A DNA stretch of 64,000 nt from Galeopsis tetrahit (Eukaryota > Streptophyta > Magnoliopsida > Lamiales > Lamiaceae): NCBI GenBank assembly GCA_963675135.1, contig OY776131.1:32511381-32575380 (forward strand). Reading direction: 5' to 3'. Below the pieces are notes generated by a model that was given only the letters and a program-made list of their open reading frames with translations, made no database searches and was not told the DNA's origin. Both the position numbers and the translations under genes were made by a program. Within the stretch, counting starts at the first letter, position 1; the number at the start of each line of letters is the position of its first letter. This document shows, in pieces, positions 33,522 through 43,836 of this stretch.

Positions 33522-33640
33522 GGGGGTGTTTTCAAACTCTATAAACATCTTAAAAACACTTCTCAAAAGTAAAAGTTGTGAGAGGGCAGCTTTAAAAAAA
33601 GTGACTCTGGAAGCAGTTTGTAGAGTTTGCAAACACCCCC
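33522..33640. mobile_element. Tourist-like MITE, 119 bp
   Basis: Inverted ends GGGGGTGTTTTCAAACTCTA and, on the other strand, GGGGGTGTTTGCAAACTCTA, flanked by TTA on both sides (33519-33521 and 33641-33643). A TTA target duplication points to the PIF/Harbinger superfamily. Confidence 0.8.
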
Positions 33641-34088
33641 TTACGTGTCATCTTTATATTAATTTTTGTTGATGTGTCTATATCTCAAAAAGTTACCTAT
33701 TTGTTAAATGTAATTTTATTGGTTGAGCATTACATGTGACATCATTATTGTGTGATTTTTTTCTCTCCATATATCAAGATTGTATTAAGTTAATAAAAAT
33801 AGAAAGTTTGACAATTACAATTTATAAATTATATTAATGCTACTAATTACTTTGAAAAAATGAGATACATACCTTTTATAATATTTTTAAAAAATTATGA
33901 TATTTTTTCTAAATAAAAATTTTAAGTGCTTTAAAGTATTGAAATTTCAATAAAATCATATATATTGTACCCCATTTTATTAATTTAATAAATTATTAAA
34001 AAATAGCAATTTTGTCGATCAAAATATTAATTATATTAATGATATTAATTACTTAAAAATGAGTTACATACATTTTATTTAAAAATAA
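33641..34088. other. AT-rich intergenic sequence
   Basis: No gene, RNA or clear repeat seen apart from AT-rich low complexity. Confidence 0.5.
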
Positions 34089-34090
34089 TA

Positions 34091-34375
34091 CTTCCTCCGT
34101 CCCAGAGGAACTTGCACTTCTGGGATGTCACACATTTTAATAAATGTGTAAGAAAATGTGTAATGAGTGATGTTTTGAGGGGTAGTTTTGTAAACTTTTA
34201 TAAATAAAGTAAAGTAAAAGGTAGATTGAGTGTGAAAAAGTAATGGCATATGGGTAAATATGTGTATATTTTGAGGGTGAGAGTTATGACAATATTACCT
34301 TTTATGGAGTGTGCAAATTGGTATGGGGCATTCATTTATGGAAAATGTGCAAATTCCCATGGAACGGAGGGAGAG
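34091..34375. mobile_element. Stowaway-like MITE, 285 bp
   Basis: Ends CTTCCTCCGTCCCAGAGGAA and, inverted, CTCTCCCTCCGTTCCATGGG, flanked by TA dinucleotides (34089-34090, 34376-34377). This is the Tc1/mariner-type Stowaway signature. Confidence 0.85.
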
Positions 34376-34465
34376 TAATATTTTTTTTTTATTCTAAATA
34401 AAAAAATTATGTGTTTACAAATTACAAGTATTGAGATTTCGATAAAATCATTGGAGTATTTTATA

Positions 34466-36066
34466 GGGGAAAAAACAGAATAGGACAATCCACTCTAAGA
34501 CTTTAAGATTAAAGACAAATTTTTTTGGTAAAACAATTAAGAACAAAACAGCCTTCAAATTCACCATTCTGCCCTTAATTCCATATAATTCGAAAAGTCA
34601 CCGTTGTTCAAGGATATCTCAAGATCTCGCCTAAGTTTCCATATTTGAATTCAATCAATTTGAATTCAAATGAATTCAAATCGGATTGTCTCCTCTCTCA
34701 TGCAGTCAAAGAGTTTCCAAAAATTTGATCAACTTCCATGGATGAATTTCTAAATTTCCAAAATTACAACAAAAAACTTTCTGCGAATGAATTTCTATTT
34801 ATGTATAAAATATTATTCCTCATTTGTATGCATTATCTCATGAATATTTAGAGTCATACAAGTCTAAGACCCACTAAATAATAAATATGAAAATAGTTAA
34901 ATATTGTTTAAAAAGTTTAAATGATCAAATAAATTATGTGTATCACACCCAAGGTGGGTATCATACTGTTCGGTCCATCAGACCTTAAAAAACAATCATT
35001 TTTTTGCCAAGCATATGTATGCGATGCATATCCGTGTAACACACCCGTATCAGATCGAATACATCGTTATTTTCATGTATGGATCTAAAATTTGTAAAAC
35101 ACTTTAAATGATCGGGTTTATATTTTGAATCTAATGGCCCAGAACAATAAGGTGTTTAAGAGAAATCATATATGCACGAATATTATGTTGTCTGCAACGC
35201 ATATATGTCATGCATACACGGAATGACATTGCATATTTCAGATAACAATGCATATCCATTGATATTAATGCATTAACTGATTGTATTACGTTTGTATCAG
35301 GGAATTCTTTAGTGCGTTTAAACAATAACAATATATATTTATGCGGCTAGGCACTTCAATTTTCAATCTATTGTTTTTAATCAACACCAAACATTTTCAG
35401 AAAGCAATCAACATCGCTAATACGCGTTCCACATTTCGATTTCTTTATGAATATGCAAAACCCTAACAAAATATCTACAGTACTACTCATACCAAAACAG
35501 AGCATTTTCAACAACAAAATTCATTTAATCAAACACCAATATCTATAACAAATCTATAATCATCATAAAAACAACTGTAAATCGAAAAAAAACATGAAAC
35601 ACATATATTTAAAACATTTAGAAAACATATACACTATGAGATTTCATTTTTTTATATCATTGATCATCAAATAACACACATGCAGTAAAAAGAACCTGGA
35701 ATAAAAATGGTAACGAAAGCGATTTCGAGTTTCAACCCTTCGAAGCTTCGAACTAATCTCTGAAGATTAGGCCACCGCGTGAATATGCAATCGAGTTAAG
35801 CTGAGAGAAATTTGGTAATATCTTTCTGGAAGAAAAACAGCGCGAGATTCTAGGGAATATAATTAATAGCTTAATTGAATTTTAAATTGGTTGACTTTCC
35901 TAATTTTGCTTAACTTAATTAAGTGAATTCGAAAATACAACTTAATTTGAAATCAGGGGCATTGTGGTCTCAAGCTAATTAATTTTGTCCTTGATTGTTT
36001 TAGTATAAATTTTTGTCTTTCTTTGTTTAAGACACTTAGATATTGTCCTACCTTGTTAATAAACTC
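34466..36066. mobile_element. MULE-like non-autonomous element, 1601 bp, 9-bp target duplication
   Basis: The perfect 9-bp direct repeat TATTTTATA lies at 34457-34465 and 36067-36075. The terminal regions are inverted repeats of about 85 bp with mismatches; they share TAGGACAAT and the AAGACAAA...TAAAACAAT blocks. Long inverted repeats with a 9-bp duplication are diagnostic of Mutator-like elements. The interior has no transposase and no ORF that I recognise. A slightly GC-richer part at about 35700-35850 could be captured host sequence, but this is unproven. Confidence 0.85.
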
Positions 36067-36173
36067 TATTTTATATTATACCTCATTTTATTAACACTTA
36101 TTAATTTAATAAATCATTTATAATTATTAATAAAAAAATTATATGAAATATTTTATTTATAAAATATAGCTAA

Positions 36174-37052
36174 TTAAAGTAAGATGAGACATAAATTCAT
36201 ATGCAAATTTTTAGAAACTGTCTTCAGGAGATTTTTTGTGGCTGTTGCCAACTTGCCATTAAGGTGGGTTGGGGCCTCTCTCTTGAGGCTAAGCTGCCTG
36301 TTGCTCTTATTACCATCAAATATGCACATGCAAGGACGAAGCCACGTAGGGCCCAACGGGGGCAATGGGCCCCCCACCAATTTTTTATTTTTTTATATAT
36401 TTCTTCCGTTTTATAGTTATTTGTATACTTTATTTATTTATTTGAGACGTTTCAAGATTATTTGTACACTCATAATATGTAAATAATCTACAAAATTAAT
36501 ACTTTCACTACATCATTTTATTTTGAAATTGTCACTCATTTTAATCCACATTCTTCCCTACATCTCACTAAATTCTTTTTAACACCTCAATAAATTTCTT
36601 TTATACTTCACTAAATCACGAAAATACTCCTCATTTATTTGACCCACTTAGAAAATATATTTTAAGTTATACACTTTTCTAATAATGACTAATATCTCAG
36701 CGGGATTGCACATTAAATTGTAACATTGTTTCACCTCTTATGAGTCGGAATAATCAAAATTAATTTTCTTCGAAACATAACAAAAATTGTTAAATTTTAA
36801 TGAAATGAGATATTTTAAATTTTATAATGAATCAGACATAATATTATTTTATTTTTTTAGTAATGTAAATCGGGCCCCCCAATCTAAAATTTCTGGCTCC
36901 GTCGCTGTGCACATGATCAGGGATATCACTTCCTTTGAATTGAGTTGAACTCGACACTCACGATTGACACTTTTATGAGCTCCAATCCCTCTATTCCTTG
37001 GAGTCTGCAAAGTCTTTGTAGCCAGATCCACCATCTTACGCAGGACATGCAC
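36174..37052 (-). pseudogene. Unidentified coding fragment split by a hAT element
   Basis: Two pieces, 37052-36916 and 36330-36174, join in frame into about 97 codons once the hAT element and one copy of its duplication are skipped. The product is basic and not repeat-like (RKMVDLATKTLQTPRNRGIG, then CRVQLNSKEVISLIM, then LNGKLATATKNLLKTVSKNL) and ends in a TAA at 36174-36176. No ATG is evident; the frame is open upstream to about 37061. I do not recognise the family. It looks like a fragment of a host gene exon, because an uninterrupted coding frame across the insertion is unlikely by chance. Confidence 0.45.
36331..36907. mobile_element. hAT-like non-autonomous element, 577 bp
   Basis: The 8-bp target duplication TGCACATG is exact (36323-36330 and 36908-36915). 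Termini are CAAGGACGAAGCCACG and, inverted, CAGCGACGGAGCCAGA, resembling the common plant hAT end CAGNGGCGGAGCCA. The interior is AT-rich without transposase. Confidence 0.88.
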
Positions 37053-37061
37053 ATGAGATAC

Positions 37062-37591
37062 TCACGCTGTGGATATTGTGGCCAAGACTAACCTTGATTG
37101 TGTTTGGAGGGGCTACCCCTAGATTTTTTACTCTCATTTCTGCATAATAATTTATATTATGTTACCTATAAATATTGATTTTTAGAGGAGTGTACCTTAA
37201 GCTTTTCCTTGATCTGAATTTTATCTCTAAGGAGGATTTTCTCAAACAAGGTTTTAATGACACTCCGACCTCTGACTCGACTTGTGAACTTATGGTCCTA
37301 GATTTCTTTTATTTATATGATCTAAAATATTTCACACAAGTGTTGCTCATAATTAATTGTATGAAAATTAATTACAAAAAGAAAAGGAAAAAACTTATGA
37401 ATTTTAAAAATAAAGAGTACAAATACAAATTTTACTATTTAAATTATTTAAGTATATTACAATTTTTTTACTCTTTAAATTATTTAAGTATATTATATAT
37501 TGTGTAACAACATTTACTAACATTATTATGCTTAATACGTGAATGTTCATTCCGGGTAAAGAATATAAGTGAGCTTAAATATTTCAACTAT
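37062..37591. other. Intergenic
   Basis: AT-rich, with short frames that do not look like genes. Nothing further supported. Confidence 0.45.
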
Positions 37592-37958
37592 GGGTTGGGG
37601 TATATACCCCTCCAGCTTTGTTAGATACACTCCCCTCCAACTTTTATTAATTAAATATTCATGTAAAATATCACATTTACCCTTTTATAAAATATTAAAG
37701 ATACATACACCCCTTTTTCAAAACCCTAATTTAATTGAATTAACCCTAATTTTAGGGCAGAAAGTCACCGCCGCCACTTCAGCCGCCGACCGCCGTCAAC
37801 ACCTCCACTCTGGCAGCCGGCCGTCGTCAACACCTCCACTCCGGCAGCCGGCCGTCGTCAACACCACCATCACCATCAAATTTAGAAATTAAAAAAAAAA
37901 CTTAGAAATCAAAAAAAAAACTTATATTCAACAAACCAGTGTCGACCAAAAGCCCTCT

Positions 37959-38046
37959 CGTCAACACTGGTTTGTCGATCAAAAACCTCCCCGTCGACAC
38001 TGATTTGTCGACCACACACATTCCCGTCGACACTGGTTCGTCGAAA
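37959..38046. repeat. 34-bp tandem repeat (about 2.6 copies)
   Basis: Units start at 37959, 37993 and 38027 with CGTC(A/G)ACACTG(G/A)TT(T/C)GTCGA. Confidence 0.8.
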
Positions 38047-38338
38047 GAATTTAAAAAATAAAAAATAAAATTATTCAACAATAAAGGGTCGACCATAAAC
38101 ATTCTCATCGACAATTGAGGGTCGATGAGAGTGTTTATGGTCGGTCGACCTGCCGAAAAAAAAAAAAAACCAAACAAACCTAGACGGAACGGAAGAGGAA
38201 GCGGCGGCCGGCGACGGAAGTGGAAGGGAGGCGGCGGGAGCGTGGCTGGTTGGGGGAAGAGCCGGCGGTCGCTCGACAAAAGAGGCGGCGGCTGTTACAA
38301 AGACGAAAAAAAAAGGGAGTGCGACGGGGAGAGAGGGG

Positions 38339-38461
38339 AAGATCGTGCGGCGCGAGGGGGAGGGAGGGTAAGATCGGGCGGCGCGAGGGGGAGGGAGGGG
38401 AAGATCGGGCGGCGCGAGGGGGAGGGAGGGGAAGTGTGGGCGGCGCGAGGGGGAGTGCGAC
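38339..38461. repeat. 31-bp tandem repeat (about 4 copies)
   Basis: Units start at 38339, 38370, 38401 and 38432, each beginning AAGATCGGGCGGCGCGAGGG or a close variant. Since 31 is not a multiple of three, the translated repeats change frame. Confidence 0.85.
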
Positions 38462-38798
38462 GGCGACGGCAATGGCGAGGGAGGGGGAGTGAAACGGCGA
38501 CGGCGAGGGAGTGCGAGCGGGAGCGGCGGCGATGGCGGCGGCAACTGGGCATGGAGCGGCGGCAATGGAGGAGTGAGGCGTGAGGCGTGAAGAAGAAGAA
38601 GGTGAGGAGAGTGATTTGGGGAAAAAATGAGGGAAAATAGGGTTTTATGGGGGGTGTGCATTTATCACACTGAATTTTAGGATAAAGGGTATAATAGATA
38701 ATTTGGGGGGAGTGCATCTATCGCTGATGTGTTTTGAGGGGAGTAGTTGTATCGGGGGAGTGTATCTAACAAAGATGGAGGGGTATATACCCCATCCC

Positions 38799-39559
38799 TA
38801 TTTTATTCTTTAGGGCTAAATATGTATACTAAACTCTGTAGCAGTACTTCAGCCCAATACCCGTAAAAGAAGTAGTTCAGCCCAATAGATAACTCTTTTT
38901 TTCTTCTTTAAATCGACATTATAAATTGAGTGATCGTATATATTTTTTGGGTGCAACTGATTTTAATCTTATATACTCCGTATGGATTTATTTTTTTTGA
39001 TAATTAATTTGAAATCTTTTTTTAAATTTTTAATTGAAATTAATACTCTTTCCATTCCCCAACATTTTTAATATAAGGAATGAATTTAAGGCTGAATGAA
39101 ATTAACTCAAGAATTGAATGAAGGATTGAATGGAATGAGATCTGAATGACCATTTTCATGATTGGTATTCGATTGATTTCATTCATGATTGGTATACTAA
39201 AATTAAATGCAAAATAATGTATATATTTTATCTTAAATGACTAAAATACCCTTTAATATATATTTTATAAAACATATTAAATTAATGAATATGCTATTAT
39301 TTTAATAACAAAATTTACATAAATAAATGTTTATTTAAACTTGTTGTTCATTCATTGAATCATTGATCAACGTATGAAATAATGACACTGCTCATCTCTA
39401 CTAATAATATAAATTAATAAATATAAAATAATTAAAATATAGAGAAAGTATCATTTTTATCTCATGTATATCCGACATACCTCATTATCACAGGCAACGA
39501 TCCGACATACCTCAGGCGTTTCATCACCCGTGTTCACAAGGAATTTGTTGTTATAGATT
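38799..39559. other. Intergenic, AT-rich
   Basis: No gene. It contains simple AT-rich sequence and two CATGATTGGTAT motifs (39159-39190), a motif also present inverted near 40505, perhaps the ends of an old MITE. Confidence 0.4.
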
Positions 39560-39880
39560 TGGGCCCTCTCAATTATTTTTTGGGTCTTGAAGTCTGTCAC
39601 TCGTCTAATGGTCTTTTTTTTAGTCAGGCCAAGTATGCTCACGACATTCTTGTTAGGGTTGATCTCTTACATTTCAAGCCTGTTTCAACTCCTCTTGCGG
39701 CCGGGTGAATCTCTTGTCAGCATTGGCACACCCAATATCTCACTATCACGCGTCCTGACTTATCTTATGCAGTTAACCATGTTAGTCAATTTCTTCAGTC
39801 TTCTACTGGGGATCATTTCTTAGTTGTTAAGCGTATATTGTGTTATGTCGCTGGCACTATCAAGTTCGGACTTTTAGATG
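39560..39880 (+). pseudogene. Fragment of a different copia pol (reverse transcriptase end)
   Basis: Frame one reads LNYFLGLEVCHSSNGLFFSQ and on to KYAHDILVRVDLLHFKPV, ending in a TGA near 39706. A second frame continues with LTITRPDLSYAVNHVSQFLQ and KRILCYVAGTIKFGLL. This is the copia RT/RNase H connection region of a lineage unlike A, B or C. There is no LTR or flanking pol, so it is an orphan relic. Confidence 0.85.
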
Positions 39881-41101
39881 AGACGGATATTTTCTTTTCT
39901 GATTTGAATTAGTCATTCAATTATCTAAAAGTAAAAATAATTAAAAATTAAGTAAATTAAATTTTATTAAAAAATACAGTTCTTCTTCTCTCCCAACTGT
40001 AACGTCTCCCACCTTTCTGCCGCCCACCTTCATGCTGTCCCCCACTCCCATCAGATTTGAGGATTTTTTTTTTTTAATGAAAATCAGTTTATATCTATAG
40101 AGGAAATCGATTGTTCAAGTAATTTAACAAACATGAACAAGAGTGACAACGCCTTCTCAAATTTTATTTTCTTAGCGTTTTCTCTCTCGAATTAGGGTGG
40201 AAGAATGTTGAATAATAAATCCTGTAATTAATTGTGAATTGGGGTGGGAGAAGTGGGTTAATGATTGAAAAGGGTAATTATGTAAAAATAAAATTTGAGT
40301 GATTATTTTAAAAAATAAAATATAATTCGATTTCACACCGAATGGAATGGGGAAAGACAGGGGGATGGAGAAGAATTAGAATTCTTTATTTTTTGGAATT
40401 ACCATTCCTTAAGGAATTGGGATTCCACGTAAAAAAATATATCAATCGTGAGATTAAGAATGGGCCCATGAATGCTCATTCTATTTCAAGCCTATTACCG
40501 CATACCAATCATGCCCTAAAGGGTGTAGATAAACAATTGTGGACGAGAGAATAATACATTATGTAAAATAGTTGGTGAACAAAATAAAAAAGAAAGAAAA
40601 TGTAAAGGTGGAGAGACAAAAGAAAAGTATAGATAATTAATTAATAGATGTGTCTCTACACTCACAATGATAAAGTGTAAAATTTAAAGAGAGACGTAAA
40701 CTATGTAAATGTTAATCCAATTGCTACATGCAATTCCGACAACTCCCGTGCATAATATGTGAAAAAAAAAATCTTCTAGCATTGTCAATATAAAAGTAAA
40801 ATTGCATCATTTTAAAAAAAGTTAGGAGACCTAATTGATGGAGTACAATAAATTCGTAGGAAACTAAACATTGTCAATATATATACATAGAACTAAAATT
40901 GCATCATTTTTTTTATTTATTTTTTTTTTTGGTATGGGTAAGCAAGGGAAGGTTTATTCATTAAAAAATAATTATTATGAACAACAAAATATAACAATGT
41001 TTGACTAATACATCGATCAATTCCATCGTTCACTAGTAAGATCTCAATGCTACTATATAATTAAACACCTACAAGTAATGTAATATAAGAGTATATATTT
41101 A
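39881..41101. other. Intergenic between copia relic and expansin-like gene
   Basis: AT-rich, no gene seen. The stretch nearest 41101 should contain the 3' UTR and polyadenylation signals of the expansin-like gene, but no single signal stands out. Confidence 0.45.
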
Positions 41102-42862
41102 TTAGTTTGAATTACTCCAGGTTCCATCATCACAAGTAGAACAACCTTCTTGAGCAATATCAGTGATCTGGATTCCGGAATCATAAATCGCACCGTTTTT
41201 CCAATCATTAGGAAGCACGCTTTTAGCCCAATACCATTTCCCATCGTAGCCAGCTGTCACTACAAACCGGAACTGCAACGCCCCACTTGGAACCCTACTT
41301 GTGTTCCAAACAGCCCCATAACTTCTACTCATGTAATTCCAATTTGCTGACCCAACCGTCCCACCCTACAAAATTAATGTTTCCAAACAATAATATTAAT
41401 ATTCTCTCGTTGGCGTCCCACTGTAAGCTTTCCACTTAAATTTTACTACTAATATTTATGCGAATTAATTTGAAAATACCTGAGCCACGTCTACGGCCAC
41501 AATCTCTGTTTGACCACCTTGATATAAAATTTGAATGGCCAAATAATTAGGCTTGTGGCTTGATTCTTCAACCCGAATTGCCAAATTCTTGCTCTTGTAG
41601 TCACATGGTACCCTGATCAAATCAAAATAAGCAACCATTTATCTAATAAGTTCAATAATTCCAATCATATATATATTGACCCTGATCAAAAAATTGTTTC
41701 TAACAAGTTTTTTTGCTTTGCCTTAGTGCAATTTTTGTTTTTTAGAAAAATCCGTTTAATCCACAAAATTTTCAGTCTCTAGGCAAGACGTGTCCAAATA
41801 AAAGATATGTATAATTTTGTTACACAATGTGAATGTGGCACATATAATCAATTATTGGGCCACGCCGAAACAGCTATTTTTTTTATTGTGTGGGGTGGGT
41901 TCTATACTACCTCTACTTCTACACTACAAGTACCTGTCCTATTTTTTAATCAACAAAAAAAGCATTTTAAAATGCAGCATTCCATATCTCATAATTAATT
42001 CCATGTCCGGGATTTGTCCCTTGGTTAATCAATAATTTAATATATATGCATCCCCATTTCTGGCTCAATAATTATACTAATATTTTGTGTGTTGTGATTC
42101 TGGCGAAATTAATTAGTAGCATACCATATAATAATAAAAATAAATAAATAGGTATCCACATTATAAGTTTCTGGATTTGAAATAAATATTAATTAATTAC
42201 CTCTTGTATTCCACGTCAGCAATTCCGAGTTTGAGAAGTTCCTGTTCTTTGCCCTTGTTAGCCATGCCCATGAAGGCTCTACTACTCAACACAAAATCCG
42301 TTCCGTTATCATTATTCTGGTCCGTTACCATGATTACACTCCCTCCCTTGCTACAAACCTTTTCATTCTTGCATCTTATCTGCAACCCCAAATGAATACC
42401 ATAAAATTAAATTTCATATAATTGAGTGCACACAACTTGTTATATTATATGAAGCAAGTTGTACATGTATGATATGTTGTGTACTGTACCTGGAAACAGG
42501 CCCCACATCCAGCTCCTTGTTTGAAAATGGAGGGAATTGCAGCTGCAAGGCGGCCACCATTGAATCCTATTGCCAGGGACCCATAACCACAAGCTCCAGC
42601 TGCATCAAATTCAATTTCAATCATATATACTAATAACAAAACTAAAAAAAATAAATATAAAATTTTATAAGGGGGCCAGTCCATAAGCTCTGGACTTAAA
42701 CAAACGGTGAGATTGTTTCCCGAATTTGTTGTACTTACAGAGAAGGGGTTGAGCTTTGGGAAAGAAAGAAGCTTTAGAGAGGTGAAGGCAGCGATCGCAG
42801 GCAGTTGCAGAAGAAGCTGCAGCCAATAGTAATAGGAAAAAAGACAGAGGAAAGGCAGCCAT
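41102..42862 (-). CDS. EXLA: Expansin-like A protein, 269 aa, five exons
   Basis: Exons on the minus strand: 42862-42739, 42599-42490, 42379-42201, 41612-41480 and 41365-41102 (810 coding bases with stop; all introns GT-AG). The product has a signal peptide (MAAFPLSFFLLLLAAASSAT), then the N-terminal barrel domain (CDRCLHLSKASFF, GACGYGSLAIGFNGGRLAA, GAGCGACFQ, IRCKNEKVC). A C-terminal carbohydrate-binding-like domain follows (NYLAIQILYQGGQTEIVAV, GALQFRFVVTAGYDGKWYWA) and ends in GIQITDIAQEGCSTCDDGTW. That last motif and the absence of the expansin HFD catalytic-site triplet place it in the EXLA subfamily. EXLA proteins are secreted to the cell wall; their biochemical action is not settled. 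Length and exon layout look complete, and I see no damage. The gene lies in the same orientation as the alanyl-tRNA synthetase upstream. Confidence 0.93.
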
Positions 42863-42921
42863 TGAATAGAATAGTGTATTGAGAATTGGAATAGAATAGT
42901 ATAGTAGAGAGAATTGGAGAG

Positions 42922-42930
42922 ATATATATA
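42922..42930 (-). promoter_or_regulatory. TATA box of the expansin-like A gene
   Basis: TATATATATC on the minus strand, about 60 bp before the ATG at 42862, predicting a leader of about 30 nt. Confidence 0.5.
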
Positions 42931-43836
42931 GTGATTAGTGAGTAAGGTGGGTGAGAGTGGAATACAGGTGTCAGAAATGATTTTGAAATATATAGGCAGT
43001 ACATTGGTGTTACTTACTTAGTTTAGTTACGACAGGAAAGAGACACCCACTTGTGCCTCAACGCGGCTTCACAATCAATTAATAAAACAATTATTATGTT
43101 TTTTTACTATTAACCATTCATTGAATTGTTTATATGCAATATTTTTATTATACAATTAAATACAACTGTAAAATGAGTAGTGATTTCATACAATTAAATA
43201 CAACTGTAAAATGAGTAGTGATTTCATGGGTGTGAATAGTTGTATTTTTTTTTTTTTATACAAGTGTAAAACTAAATTTTATGATTCTAAGAATCTGAAA
43301 AATGTGTAAATTCAATAAATGTGGCCGACCTTGATTTTAATATATATATTTTTTTTTTACAAAAACTTTATTTATTCCACTTAACCTTTTATTAAATTCA
43401 ATTAAATAAATTCCAATTAAAATAAATTGGGTAGTGGGAACATTATTTGCACCGACTTTTATACACGTAATAGTGAAAAGAAGTGTTTTTGTGCGCTTTT
43501 ATTAAGGGTTGACAAAACTGATTTCAATGTGAATGTGATCCACTTTCGAAAATCAGCTGTTTACAGAAACAATTTGCTACTTCCAGATGTCATCATCTAA
43601 CCTATCTCTTTCCCACTAATAACAGACAAAAATACACTTCACCTTTATCCTCATTTAGCCTTATATTTGTCGGAAACAGCAAATTCAAAGCTAGCAATAA
43701 ATCAGTTTCTAAAATCCTCTATTTCAAATATTAGTATATACATGAATAAATAGAGTAATTTAATTGACAGAGAAAAAAGGATTATATTTGCAACTTGTGT
43801 AAAAAGACCCCGGAATGGGAGTTTTACAAAATGTTT
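42931..43836. other. Promoter region of EXLA and 3' flank of alanyl-tRNA synthetase
   Basis: No gene. It contains a 38-bp tandem duplication at 43150-43225 and several A/T runs. Confidence 0.5.
43150..43225. repeat. 38-bp tandem duplication
   Basis: Two identical 38-bp units starting ATACAATTAAATACAACTG at 43150 and 43188. Confidence 0.85.

Larger units (their letters stand above)
37592..38798. mobile_element. Inverted-repeat element with GC-rich core, 1207 bp
   Basis: The first 44 bases and the reverse complement of the last 44 differ at only two positions. Both begin GGG(T/A)TGGGGTATATACCCC and go on to TTTGTTAGATACACTCCCC. The possible target duplication is only TAT on each side, so the superfamily is open. 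The core is strongly GC-rich, unlike the surrounding AT-rich DNA, and carries two tandem arrays. The Arg/Gly-rich and Pro-rich frames across it on both strands are by-products of the repeats and composition, not convincing genes. Confidence 0.75.

Noticed and set aside
35131..35331. 66-codon ORF inside the MULE-like element as a transposase or captured gene
   Set aside because: Short, no recognisable domain, and AT-rich; indistinguishable from chance.
38071..38661. Long Pro-rich minus-strand and Arg/Gly-rich plus-strand reading frames
   Set aside because: They overlap each other in the GC-rich core of the inverted-repeat element and arise from 31-bp tandem repeats and biased composition. No domain, no plausible start context.
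42445..42684. Separate 79-codon protein overlapping expansin exon 2
   Set aside because: It is exon 2 read through both introns; splice sites and expansin similarity explain it.
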